Source: Ulota crispa
Lineage: Eukaryota > Streptophyta > Bryopsida > Orthotrichales > Orthotrichaceae
Reading direction: 5' to 3'
DNA: 64,000 nucleotides
Assembly: GCA_963920765.1 (NCBI GenBank)
Contig: OY987246.1
Coordinates: 3,226,501-3,290,500 of the forward strand
Shown: piece after piece, positions 48,726 to 60,900 of the stretch
Position numbering within the stretch: the stretch's first letter is position 1
Layout of the letters: each line of letters starts with the position of its first letter
Notes under the pieces: model-generated
The model's database searches: none
The model's input: the letters and a program-made list of their open reading frames with translations, nothing else
Told to the model about the DNA's origin: nothing
Made by a program: the position numbers and the translations under genes

Positions 48726-50141
48726 TCAGATTACCCATGGCAAGGTACATTACCTTACTTTAGTGCACTTACGTCCTGTCAGAGCTTTTCCACCCTGGCC
48801 CCACGTTGTGATGTAATCTTATGTGTAGTAAGTTAAACCGACTTACCGAACCAAGCTTACCGAGCCAAGCCTGCCGTGCCGAGCCAAGCCTGAGCTATGA
48901 CGCTTACTCGGAGTCTGAACCTCCGGAGTCTGCACGCACGTTCTAGAACAAACGGTCCCAATCACAATCCACGGAGCAGAGTGGCCGTGGAGATCCGAGG
49001 GCCCTGCTCTCGCCTCTGCACGAACGCTGGTCTTCAGCCAAACTCGATGCCACAAAGTGACGAGAGTGGCGCTCTGGCTCTTTTGCCTTTTCCTTATTTT
49101 CCTTATCTTGCTCGACCTCAACGTCGCCGAGCCCGGAGCCGGAGTAGTAGTTGAGACCACAGCTACTACCACGACCTTTTTGTTTGTTGTTTGCGTCACC
49201 GCTTTGCGAATATTCTTCACAGAAATGCCAATATTCAGGGTACGCATTTCTTTTTCTCTCTACATATACTACACCTCATTGCAGAGCTTCTTCATGCATT
49301 CGCTCACCTGCTGTATGTTATCATCAATCACATCCCCCGCCGCTCGTGAACCAGTCGAATTCTAACATTTAAACACCCGTCAGTACTCATGTCAGTGCTA
49401 CTGCTCGCTTTGAATTGTTCCGTTTTTCTGTCGTCGTCGTAAAGTATATATTGAAGTGTAGCATTTCAAGGTTTTTGCGTTGTACACATCACATCCTCAC
49501 TGCTGTCAATAATAATAGACAAGTCCGCGTTTTAATCTCAGAGGTGAGACACGCAATCTTGAATTTGTCTTTTAAAATTTGATTTGTTTTGTGAGAGGCA
49601 AGTGTTTGTTATGTTATGTTATGTATGTTCACATTAGGCGACTGAGGTGTTTGAGAAGTGTTAGTAATAATATTAATAGCGAGGTGTTTGATAAGTGTAA
49701 GTGTTGTTAATAATAATCCTGTTACTGCACCTTTTGATCTCTTATTATTAATGAGGCTACAGTGAAAGGCAAAGAGTTTTTGAAAAGGCGTCGTTCGTTT
49801 CAGAGCAAAGCGGAGTAGATTTGAAGTGTTAGGTTGACGGATCTGCGATTAGCTACGCAGTGCGGTTGTTGTTCTGGCTTGTTCTGTTGCCTGTTATCTT
49901 GTCGTGAAACCTGCAATCCGGTTCGTGTTGCTACATTGAAGTCCGCTTTTCTTGTTTGTAGGTGCAGATTCGGGATCTTCTTGTTACTTTGCTGTTCGTT
50001 GCCGTCTGCTATGCGGTAGTTAGACAGAGAAGCTCCGTCAAATTACTGTTCCAGAAGGATTACTACAGCGAGGAAGTGCTTCTTTGTTTCATTGGAATTT
50101 TCTCGAGTGAAGCGCCGGCCAGGAGATATTGTTTGGCAGCC
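48726..50141 (+). promoter_or_regulatory. Upstream/leader region of the KDSR gene
   Basis: GC-richer than its surroundings. A hydrophobic open frame (49057-49365; VALWLFCLFLIFLILLDLN) and overlapping frames on both strands have no recognised family. A TTTGTAG acceptor-like site at about 49961 suggests a 5' UTR intron. I therefore read the segment as promoter plus leader, with a possible small unrecognised upstream exon. Confidence 0.35.
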
Positions 50142-51698
50142 ATGACTTTGCCCTTGTTTGGATGGATTGCTATTGGCTTGTTAGTTATGGCGGTGATCAT
50201 ATTTGTATCGAGGAGGAAGACATTGTTTTTGACAAATCTTCGTGGAAAACATATATTTCTCACGGGCGCATCGAGCGGCATAGGCTTAGCAGTAGCAAAG
50301 CAAACTCTCCGCGAAGGCGCGTACCTGACTCTTGTCGCACGAAGTACCGAGAAACTGAACAAAGTGGCCAAGTCTTTGCTGAAGGAACTGGACCTTCCCG
50401 CGGACCGCCTCCTTGTGAAGGTATAAATAAATTCTGACGACATACAATTGGTATAGACTCCCGAGGATCATGTGACGTGATGTACTGCGATTATAGACTG
50501 CCATCTGATGTTGAACCCTAACTAGAAAGTCGAGCAAGACAAACAACATTGATTATCGACAACACTAACTGAAGTAGACTGATCTCAGGGCGCAGATGTA
50601 GGGGATTATGGAGCTATTTCTACAGCGGTGAAGGAATCATTTGACTGGAGACCGATTGACATCTTGGTCAACAATGCGGGGATTACAAGAAGCGGCTTCA
50701 TGGAAGACTTCTCCGTGGAAGACATAGATACCGTTGTGCAGACAAATGTGCTTGGCTCAGTGTACCCAGTGCACGCTATCCTACCTCAGCTCAAGCTGCG
50801 GAGCCGCGACCACCCGATATCAATCGTGTTCATCGGCAGTTTGGCGTCTTTGGTAAGGAGGTTAACTTACTTTCCAACTCATATTTTTCACTCAGGCTGC
50901 AGATATGGAGGTCTTTTGCACTTAGCGGAATGATTTGGGTCACTATAAACAAAAGTTCTCTTTTTCATTCCCAATGGAATGAGACGCTTCTTCTTTTACT
51001 GTTTGAAAATACGACTGGAAATATCGATTCTGGCATCTCTGACATTGTAGCCACTCTCACGTTTGTGCAGTGCTGGTTGTACGGAAATGGAGTTTATACG
51101 GGAACGAAATACGCTGTCAAAGGCATGGCGGAGAGTTTGAGACTGGAGCTGATACCCTACAACATGCGAGTGAATCTGGTATGCCCTGGGTTTGTTGAGA
51201 CCGGATTTCTGGATAACGGTGAGTGAACCAGACTCATGAAACAAACAACTTTCATTTTACACGTCTCTCTGTAACCGGTTACTAGTAGGTATTTTGAGCT
51301 TGCAATGCCACTTCGCAACTTTTTCAAACCTAGCGGAGGAGAGTTTGACTTCATTTTGTTATTCTTGTAAAAATCCAGTTGACAACGACGAGGAGCTCAT
51401 GAAAGGAATGCAAGTGGCTTCTTTTTACAACCGAAAGCTGGCACAATCTCCGGAGTCTGTTGCAAAGATCGCAATTGCAGGCATCAAGAAGGGCACCTTT
51501 TTAATTACTACCACCCCTGGGTTGGGTGCAGCGCTTGTTCTTCTTACTCGTGGGTTTGCGCCATCGGATTCCTTTCTGCTTAATCTGATGGAGGCTATTT
51601 TCATTGGTCCGCTGAGGTTTTTCACCTACCTCTCACAAGCAGGTTTAGCCCAGAAATTGAAGAGCATTCACCGCAAGTACACCTCTCGTAGCACTTAA
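50142..51698 (+). CDS. 3-ketodihydrosphingosine (3-dehydrosphinganine) reductase, 4 exons
   Basis: Reduces 3-ketodihydrosphingosine to dihydrosphingosine with NADPH at the ER, the second step of sphingolipid synthesis. Exons 50142-50420, 50589-50852, 51071-51218 and 51379-51698, all GT-AG, join in phase to 336 aa. N-terminal membrane segment at residues about 7-23, cofactor motif TGASSGIG at 41-48, NNAG at 121-124, N146, and catalytic S177, Y190 and K194 (YTGTK). The C-terminal hydrophobic part with GPLR resembles plant TSC10 and animal KDSR. An in-frame extension upstream of 50142 exists, but the ATG directly before the membrane helix (MTLPLFGW) is the natural start. The intron at 50853-51070 separates the Ser from the Tyr/Lys exon. 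Function from family knowledge; specificity not proven. Confidence 0.9.
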
Positions 51699-52152
51699 TT
51701 ACTGACTTGAGACCTGTACTCTTCTTTGATTCCCTACGGAACACTTTAACTGGCGACGCTAGTGCAAGTGGCAGTGCCCTCTCCACATCAGTCCCACTCG
51801 GTCTTGCACTTTCATGACTGCCGTTAAGTACTGGTGAAGTGAGAGTGGGAAGCTGTTCTGAAATGATGAACGTCGCAGCAAAGACGTCATTGTTCTTACT
51901 CCATATTAATTCAAGCGAGTGGGTGCATTCACCACATCAGTCTCATTGAAATTCTGTACTATAAATCTATGGAATGTACTGATTATTGTAGATGGCTATC
52001 ATCGGATATTGATTAATGACACATTCTGGAATTCCATATTCCCGAGCATTCTAGTTGTTGCAAACACATATCATATGACAACATGGTCCACTTCCTATGC
52101 TTATTAGTTTTTTTTGTTTGTGCATCTGAGGTAAGTATATTGGTTAACCTAA

Positions 52153-52696
52153 CCCCGAAAGGATGTTGTTAGTATTGTGTACGCTCTTCCGTTTCGTATA
52201 CAGATGGAGCATTTGGGTAGCACATGAATCCAATCCCATTGGAGTTGTAAAATTTAAGCCAAGTCACAAACATACTAAGGTAAGAGGTTTTTAAAGCGTT
52301 TGGGTCCTAATTGCGTTCATAGTCTAGCTAGAAATTATTAACATTTCCCTTCAAAAATCTATTATTGTTATTGATGAGTTAGGTGGCTCAGCTATTAGCT
52401 GAGCCCATCTAACTCATCAATAACAATAATAGATTTTTGAAGGAAAATGTCAATTGTTCCTAAGCCCACCTAACTCATTAACAACAATAATAGATTTTTG
52501 GAGGGAAATGTTAGTCATTCCTAGCTAGACTATGAACGCAATTAGGACCCAAATGCTTTTAGAGCCTCCTACCTTATTGATTAGTTAGGAATTTTTGGAA
52601 TTTTTTTTACATTTGTCTTAAAGTTATTTCTTCAAGTGCTAAATCGGCCTTGTATGAATATAGACAACACTTTTGGTAGGCAACATCCTTTAGGGG
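52153..52696. mobile_element. TTAA-type piggyBac-like MITE, 544 bp, inserted in another TTAA element
   Basis: Left CCCCGAAAGGATGTTG preceded by CTAA; right inverse of CCCCTAAAGGATGTTG, followed by TTAA (52697-52700). The outer left flank reads TTAACCTAA, matching the end (TTAACCCTTAA) of the element that continues at 52701-52925. A second copy of its left half begins at 63870. Contains a nested palindrome at 52276-52576. Confidence 0.8.
52276..52576. mobile_element. Palindromic MITE nested in the 52153 element
   Basis: About 70-bp inverted ends (TAAGGTAAGAGG / TAAGGTAGGAGG inverse, then GGGTCCTAATTGCGTTCATA) and a second inner palindrome around GGCTCAGCTATTAGCTGAGC. The related sequence at 63.95-63.98 kb lacks it and acts as an approximate empty site. 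Confidence 0.75.
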
Positions 52697-52700
52697 TTAA

Positions 52701-52925
52701 ACAACCATAGGCATAGTGTATAGACTGTCATATAATTGGCATTTGCTACCAATAAAAGTTTTGATTTGGGATCTTGAGTAGCTCACTAGCCTGGCTTTGA
52801 TCTATTCTCCAACTTCTTTGTTGATCTCAAATGTAGTAAAGGTGTGAATCTATTTCAATTACAAGAAAAATACATTGTATGGTACTAGTTGCAGGCTTGC
52901 AGCAGCATGCTCAAATGTTTAGGGG
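52701..52925. mobile_element. Right part of a TTAA-type MITE split by the 52153 element
   Basis: Homologous to 29349-29582 (CTTTGTTGATCTCAAATGTA and the TTGGGATCTTGA block). Ends in the inverse of CCCCTAAACA, followed by TTAG. Its left tip lies on the far side of the 52153-52696 insertion. Confidence 0.75.
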
Positions 52926-53029
52926 TTAGCATGAAAGACAATTTTGATTGAACAAAAGCATGGAAGCGAGGTAAGGGATGTGTGAGTAGTTGATATAAGA
53001 AAAGAAAGACTAGCTCACTTCAAGTGAAT

Positions 53030-53655
53030 GTGTGGGGAGATTTTGAGCTTCTTTGGCAAAAATCCTACATTTCTCATTTTCAACCCGCTTTTACATGTAT
53101 CGGATATTGCCTATATATTTACACTAAAATTTAAAAAAAATTCAAAATGTTAGTCGGTTTTTAACCAATTGGTATAGATTTCAATTGGTTTTTTGACCTG
53201 TAAATGACACAGCGTGCCGTTGCGGCCAAAATAGGACGTTTTTTCTGTATTCATAGGTGTTGTTTCGGGTTTCACTTGGATTTTTGAGGGTTGTGTATTG
53301 TTGTCCTTCTCCACCTTTTGCAATGTTCAACATGTTTCCACAATAGTTTTTCCGACTTTGCAAAGCATTTGTACTTGAAAAGGGCTACGAATAGGTAGCT
53401 GGAGCATATCTGCAACTTACAGAACCATGTGGTGGATCCCCAAAATGAACACGCTTTTTTATAGAGCGCTAGGAGCAAGGGCTCTCGTCTAGCCGCTCTG
53501 ATTCACAATTCGCATCATAAAAAGAACAAAAACCAAATTTGAGTCACCGTAATTCTACAATATGGACAAAAATCTACAGTTCCTTGTGGTCATTTAGGGA
53601 TTAACATTCCATTTGGCTGACTTTCTGTTATTTTTTTTTGGCTCTCCCTGTACAT
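53030..53655. mobile_element. MITE of the GGGGAGAGCCGAAAAACA family, copy 2
   Basis: Left GTGTGGGGAGATTTTGAGCT; right end inverse of AATGTACAGGGAGAGCC. Longer than its relatives because of an internal segment (about 53200-53600) not present in them. Confidence 0.55.
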
Positions 53656-53818
53656 TGCTTCAAGCAATATGTTTTAAAAGCAAAGCTCATGTTTACAATG
53701 TTTTGTTGAATAATATGACCAAACTTGATGATTGAATCAAACTAGCAATCCAATAGAACGTGATCACTATTTTGTAAAATTAGTGTTGAAAATGACAATT
53801 TAGTTCAAAATGGGGCAT

Positions 53819-53946
53819 GTAACATATCAAAGGTAAAGGTATTAATGAGAGTTTTTAAATGTAACATATCAAAGGTAAAGGTATTAATGAGAGTTTTTAA
53901 ATGTAACATATCTAAGGTAAAGTTATTAATGAGAGTTTTCAAACGG
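53819..53946. repeat. 42-bp tandem repeat, three copies
   Basis: Units with AACATATCAAAGGTAAAGGT start at 53821, 53863 and 53905; the third is slightly diverged. Confidence 0.9.
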
Positions 53947-54087
53947 TACATCATACACCCAATTTAATGATAGTTCTCAATAATACTATAGTTCAACATA
54001 GAGAAGCTCAACATCCAAAACAAATCGTATTTCATGTTATGCATCTTGATAAATTAATTCTCAAACAATACAACTTTTCAAAATCCA

Positions 54088-54344
54088 TTAAAACGCCATA
54101 TTCGTTAAATTAGGAAAAATAGAGGGTGTACTCTACCTTAAACCCAAAAAGTCACCTTAAACCAGATTTGAAGGCATTAGATTTAGTCTGAGTCACTAAG
54201 ATTTTTTCCCTCGCAAATTCCTCTTCTTAGGTGAGGGCATGTGTACCAAAAAAATGCTGGAGCTTGGATTAAGGTGACCACCTTAATTCTTCAGAAGTCC
54301 CAAAATGTACTCTTTTTCTTAATCTAACAAATATGGCGTTTTAA
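54088..54344. mobile_element. Palindromic TIR element (TTAAAACGCCATATT)
   Basis: Left TTAAAACGCCATATTCGTTA, right inverse of TTAAAACGCCATATTTGTTA; symmetry extends about 45 bp, with further inner symmetry (AAGGTGACCACCTTAA-type). Non-coding. Confidence 0.75.
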
Positions 54345-56013
54345 GAAAACAACTAAGATGTTGATGTTATTTAATGGTAAAGATTTGGCTTACTTTTTTT
54401 TACATGACTTACTATCATTACAAAATGTAGCCAATTAAAAATTTTAACCTCTGAGCACTCTAGCACCTCAAATCTGGCCTCTCACAATACAAAAAGTTGC
54501 ATGTTTGATTTGTTATAATCTTTTCATTAATATAGTCAAGTCATCTATCCTAACTTTTCCTTGTACTTTGGGGCTTGTCTCCCCTACCAATTGGTACAAT
54601 TAGATTATGTGGATCTTGTTTTGCAATGACAATTTGGTTGGATTGAGTTTGATTGGCTCTTGATTTTAGAGGACATGGGCTGGGCACTCAAGGTTTTAAC
54701 CATGAGTGATTGGTTAACTCACAAACGCCACTAACTTGATTCAATGTAAAGCCTCCAAATGTAAACCACTTTATGCATGTACCCCTCTCTCCACTCTATG
54801 CATATACCCTTCTCTTCCATGTAAAAGGACAAACATGTCACTCGAAGTTGCCATCATGACACTCTCTCTCAACCAATTAAAATGAACATTTCAAAAGGAT
54901 ATATTCTTTCATATATATATATAAAAGGTTGTATTCTTTTACATATAGAAAAATGTTGTAGTCTTAGTTGAATTCTTCTATGTACAAAACAATTTGTATC
55001 CTACTCTTGATTGCATTTTTCTATAGAAAAAGTTGTGTTCTATTATTTATAACAATAATTGAATGAAACAAAAAGAAAATAATTACCTTTTACAGTGATA
55101 CTAAAAGTAAGAGTCATTTTCTTGAAATTTAGTCAAAAAACTTTTGAGATTAATTTCTTAGCACACTAGGGGTATGTAATCTTAGAAATATCTAAACATA
55201 TGAAATTGTAGAATTGTCTTTCTACAAGCAGAAAGAAGTATTCTAGTGATTGTTTATAGGATTTTGTGAATACCCTTTTACTAGATTATAGTAAATGAAT
55301 TCTATAAAGATTTTGATATCATAATGCAAAGACAACAATTTCTAGTCAATAAAAAGGGAGGTTTGTAATCCCTTAGCTTCCAAGATTAATATTCCAAGTT
55401 TCAATAATTACCAAACATATGAAAGTATTATAATTTGTCACAACAACATTCATATGATCCAGAAATATATGATAATTGACACATAGATCTCACACTATCA
55501 AGCTTGCAGTGGTATGATGCATCAAAAATATGGATCAGGATTGTGACTCATTAAAGTTATGACACATTTTTGTAAATTATCAATCACAAACACATTATTT
55601 CAATAACATGAAATGCACAATTTTAAGTAATCACAAGGAGATGACCCACCATGCACTCAAATCTGTTTACATACATGATAGACCAATATTTATTTTTATT
55701 TTTTTGATATCAAATCAAAGTTCTATCCTTGACAAATTCTTTCATTATTTCAATTAAGACACTCATTTTGAAAGTTTAAATTGATGAAGATTTTTGTTTC
55801 TATATTTGCAACCAACACAACACACTATGTCTAGAATCCAATGAGCAACAACCTTGATATTACAAAGTTGTGTTTCACAAAAGCCAAGGTACTTCCCTCA
55901 ATATGCTTTTTCTTTTCCAACCTCTTCAATCATTCCAATGCCAAGCGCAAAAAATGCTATGCCTATACCTCCCTAATACCTCCCTAATGATTCTCTTCAT
56001 TGTAAGTCCTTAA
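54345..56013. other. AT-rich intergenic stretch without recognised gene
   Basis: Short low-complexity AT runs (an AT-dinucleotide run near 54913-54923); no gene or clear element found. Confidence 0.4.
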
Positions 56014-56619
56014 CCCCAAAACATTTCAATCCAACAATTTTTGTCCTTTCAGTGCCAAAAAAACAATATGAAGGTTGGGAAAAAAGTTTTTTCATTCAAT
56101 TTAAAAATGAAAGTGGTCTTGCAAGGTGCCCATCATAGAGTGCCAAAATTAGACTCATTGAGCGTCCTCATATTGTTCAAAACTTCAAATTTGTGAGAAG
56201 ATTGACATGCACAATTGAAAGTTCTATCCTACCTATCTTACAATTTTTATGTGGGCAACATGCACTATACACTTGTGCAACTTTTGGGAAGAATGTTTTA
56301 TTGTGGGGCACCATTGTAGATATTATTGCTCACCCCCTAAACACTGTACACCAATGTGCAAGGAGATTTTGAGCTTTTTTAGTTAAAAGCATACATTTTT
56401 CATCTTCATCCGGTTTTTTTAGTGGATACTCCGGATATTCACCATATACCTATGCTATAATTGGAAATTTTCCAAAAATTAAGTCGGTTTTTAACCAGTT
56501 TATTTAGATTTCAATTGGTTTTTTGCACATTTCATTCAACCGGCTTTCTATTGTTTTTCGGCTCTCCCCATTCATTGCTGTACACGGCAGGCACAACGAC
56601 CACCCCTAGTGTTTAGGGG
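56014..56619. mobile_element. TTAA-type element containing a GGGGAGAGCC-family MITE
   Basis: Left TTAA (56010-56013) then CCCCAAAACATTTC; right inverse of CCCCTAAACACTAGGGG, followed by TTAA (56620-56623). An internal second left end, CCCCTAAACACTGTACACC, at 56334 matches the right end better, so 56334-56619 may be a nested sub-element that carries the 56351-56578 MITE. Confidence 0.6.
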
Positions 56620-56623
56620 TTAA

Positions 56624-57317
56624 CTCCTAAATGCTAAGGTAATGTTTTACGTCCTCTAACTTCAAAAAAAAACTTGTATGACTAATAAAGCTATTTTTAT
56701 TTGATTTTTTTTCAAAAGTGATTGTAAACACATAGCCAATTATGGAAGGCAAAAAACAAGGTCACTAAATATACTCATATTTTTAGGTAACCTAAATTAT
56801 GAGAAGATTTGACAACACATTACCAGGTCCAATGTTGCCCTTCTTGCAATTTTCATGAGGACACCATGCACTGTTGACCTTTACAACTTTTAGAAACAAT
56901 TCTACAGAGTAAACGCATGTCAAAGCAATCTAGCGCTAACTAAGGTAGGAGACTTAAGAACCAAGCATCTAAGGGCTGAAACAATATTTTGGGAGGTAAA
57001 ACTTCTTGAAATATTTTTCAATAAATTTTCCTTGAAAGACAAGAGGAATTGACATCTAACTCAACTTATTTCAAAATTTTTGGAGCTTTGTGAAATTAAT
57101 TATGAAATTTTGAAGTGGAAAGTCACAGGGCTCTAAAACCATGCACCTTCTCCTTCTTAAAATGTACATTACCTGTACATTACTGAAAACAGTGAAAAAC
57201 AACATGTATGTGGAAGGTAGATTTAAGAAGGTGCACGGTTTAAGACCGTGCACGGTTTATGAGCCGACTACCTTAAAAGGCGATGCAGGCCACAGTTACC
57301 AGCCCGGCAATTAAGGG
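56624..57317. mobile_element. TTAA-type element, 694 bp, abutting the previous one
   Basis: Shares the TTAA at 56620-56623, begins CTCCTAAATGC, and ends in the inverse of CCCTTAATTGCCGGG followed by TTAA (57318-57321). Interior related to 43053-43423 (CATGAGGACACCATGCACTG versus the inverse block there). Confidence 0.55.
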
Positions 57318-57847
57318 TTAAACCAACCAACAATTTGAAAGCCTTGGTCTAATTGTAATTCTTCTTCGACCTACTGAATCCCCATGATGCCAAACCCAAA
57401 CCCAATGTTCAATGCACCCATGTCACTATTTCATGGGTTAGTTGGTCAAAAAGTGACCCACCTTACATCAACCAAAATTTAAAAATGTACTCGATCTTCA
57501 TTGAATAATCAGAAGAAGACTATAATTCTTAACCCTGCTCCTTCTCCTAAGCCATTACACCAACCAAAATAAAAATAATCCACAACACTTTCTCCTCATC
57601 CTAAGCCTCCTCACATCCAACCACAATGTACAAATCTCCTCAGCCTAAGCCTCCTCCCATCAACCAAAACGTTCATGATCCACAACATTTTCTCACCAAA
57701 ATGTACAAAAAATCTCGACATTCTAAGCCTCGTCACATCAACGAGAATGTAGTGTACAGATCTGAAGACTCTTGACTTGACTGACTAAGAAGAAAGGAAC
57801 AAACTTGGCATGACGTAACAAGAATAGAGGGGCATGAGCTGCAGTCA

Positions 57848-57944
57848 AGCCATCAATCGAGCAAGCCATCAATCAAGCAAGCCATCAAATCAAGCCATCA
57901 ATCAAGCAAGCCATCAAATCAAGCCATCAATCAATCAATCCTTG
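57848..57944. repeat. 13/16-bp tandem repeat in the 3' end of the aldehyde dehydrogenase gene
   Basis: Alternating AGCCATCAATCAAGCA and AGCCATCAAATCA units. The tract lies mostly in the presumed 3' UTR and just reaches the stop codon. Confidence 0.9.
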
Positions 57945-60900
57945 AGGGAGGGGCTCTGGAGGAGGATGCCCTTGGGCTGCACAAACGAGCGGAGTCCGTC
58001 CATGCCGAGCGTGACGCCCAAGCCGGAGCCCTTGCGACCCGACCAAGGCAGGCGGGGCGACACGCGGTCGCAGCAGTTCCAGTAACCCGTGCCCACGTCC
58101 AGGTCGCGCAGCAGGGCTTCGGCGTCCTGGATGTTCTTGCAGTATACGCTGGCCGTGAGCCCGTACGGCGTGTCGTTCATCAGCGCCAAGGCCTCGGCGT
58201 CGCTGTCCACGGCTTGGATGCCGATGACGGGGCCGAAGGACTCGTCCCTCATGACGTCCATGCTGTGGTTCACGTCCAACAGCACCGTCGGCGGAAAGAA
58301 GAAGCCGCCCTGGTTGCTCTCCAATCCTGTGTGCGACGTCGCCCTCGCTCCTTTGCTCACAGCGTCCTGCACCTGCATTTTGCATACATCAGCGTGTTCT
58401 CATTATTACCTCCCATCCCGAGCTCCATGCTACATAAACACTACGACAACAATACTGGAGAAATGAAGTTGTCTCTGAGAACCAGCACTTGCAAGCAGCG
58501 CATAAGGATGGTTCAAATCCGTCCTTAGCCTACTTTAAATTTTCTACCGTTTCTGAACACATGCTGCACTTTGATCAACCTCGATACTTGCCTGCCATCT
58601 GCAACACAGACAGTGCAGGCAACAGCCGGCTAAATGTACCATTCCCAAGAGCATAAGATCGATGACTATCAGTGTTTTCAGTAAAGATGTAGAACCAGCA
58701 TTTGCAAGTAGCGCATAAGGATGGTTCAAATCCGTCCTTAGCCTACTTAAAATTTTCTACCATTTCTCAACAAATACTGCACTTTGATCAACCTCTATAC
58801 TTGCCTGCCATCTGCAACACAGATAGTGCAGGCAACAACCGGCTAAATGTAACATTCCCAAGAGCATAAGATCGATGACTGCCAGTGTTTTCACTAAAGA
58901 TGTAGAGCCTGTTTCAAGAGCTTTCGGACTTCCATTCCGAGCTCCATGCTTCATAAACACTACGACAACAACAAGCTTCGAGTTGTGTCAGAGAACCAGC
59001 ACTTGCAAACAGCGCATAAGGATGGTACAAATCCGTCTTAGCCTACTTTAAAATTCTACCGTTTCTTTACAAGTACTGCACTTCGAACAACCTCTATAAT
59101 GCCTGCCATTTGTAACAACACAGACAGTGCAGGCAACAACCAGCTAAATGTAACATTCCCAAGAGCATAAGATCGATGACTGCCAGTGTTTTCAGTAAAG
59201 ATGTAGAGCCTATTTCAAGAGCTTTCGGATAAGCCAGGGTTGGTGAAACTAGGGTGTTTTGGTGGTGAGTTCTTGCGGGTGGTATCCTTTCACCTGTGTC
59301 TATAAAACAAAATGCAAACAAAATGCAAGATACAAATGCATGAAAACTGATTCTCTAGGCTTCACTAGGGTAGGTCCCCTACTGGAAGATTAACTTGAAC
59401 TTATTAGCAAAAAAATCTCTTGAATCTAAGTGGTCCAATAGTTCTCAATAAGATATGTCAATGGTCTTTACTAAACCAACTAAAACTGAAGGGGTAAGGT
59501 TATGTGTCCGAAAACGAATTAAAAACGAAGGGATAATTCCAGATAAAGTCTAGTTTTATTGACAAATCCTGTTGCCTGAGATATCACGTGCACGCTGCAG
59601 TGAATGATAGATATCTCGCATGTAGAGAGATTCGAGTTGAAGATGACAGACCACAAATGCAAGAGCAACAGGATATTGTGAAAAAAAGGGGTTTGGTGAC
59701 CGACCTGAGCAGCAAGATATGGCAAGTGAGGTTGCCTGGCCACAGGGCCGATATACGTCTCGGACTTCAAAGGATCGCCCACCTTGAACGACATGATGTT
59801 CTTCACAAAAGCATCCAGGAACTCGTTGTATATCCTCTTATCAACATAAACCCTCTCCACACTACAGCAACTCTGGCCGCTATTGTAGAATGCACCGTCG
59901 GCAATGGAGGCAGCAGCAGCTGCAATGTTCGGAGCATCTGCCCTCACGTACACAGGATCCTTGCCACCAAGCTCTAGCTGCAGCTTGACGAGATTCGGAG
60001 CAGTTTGCTTCGCAATCTGCTGCCCAGTTTTGTACGATCCCGTGAAAAACAATCCACCCAGTCCTTTCAATGACGCCACGGCTGATCCCGTCTCTGCCCT
60101 GCCTGTCGTCATTGCAAACACATTGTTCGGAACTCCAGCCTCATAAAGCAACCTGACCACCAAAATACCCATGCCTATCAATAAACATGGCTCTCAAAAA
60201 CATGAACAATGCCAAATAAGATTTACAACTCCTGCCAAACCTGAGCACATCAAGAGACATTAAAGCTTTGCCATATTCTACATGCAAAGACGATAGCTGA
60301 GCTCCCACTTGTTCAAACGACATCAGAGACTCCCCTTCATGCCAATTCAAAAAGTACTCAACAAGTGATCTCTGGAAGGTATTGACATGCACAAAAATAT
60401 GCTTTTTTATCAAGCAATTCTCGAGTTATTAACAAAGGCGAGTGGACGGTCATGCACAATTCTAGTTTTGTTAACAATGTTAAAAGCACAACAAGTGTAA
60501 CATTGCAGGTTGGAACAGCACAAAAAGGGCAGAGAAAAGTGCATGTATTGAAACCTCGTTAACCTCGCCAGCTGGAGTAGATCCCAGCTTTTTTCAATGT
60601 GGCGGAATTTGAATACGTGACAAACGAGGTGCAATGACGGATAGTGTGGCAAGAGGCGTACCTGGTGATTTCAAATCCTGTCAAAGTGGCGTGTTCACTC
60701 GGCTTGTAGAGAACAGCATTTCCCGTCAGCAACGCGGCAGCAAACACGTTGGTAGAAACGAAGTAAGGATAGTTCCAAGCTGAAATGTTGGCCACTACGC
60801 CGAGGGGCTCGTAAATCACCTTTTCCTTGAGAATACTGGTTTCCAAAACACAAGTCTCCTTGAGAACCTTCTCGTAATTCTCCAGGTAGAACCGAACCCT

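Noticed and set aside
48843..49247. 134-codon minus ORF opposite the KDSR leader
   Set aside because: No domain, no start context, and it overlaps other open frames in a GC-rich patch.
58089..58528. Plus-strand ORFs over the last ALDH exon
   Set aside because: Shadow frames of the minus-strand exon; the minus strand carries the conserved ALDH motifs.
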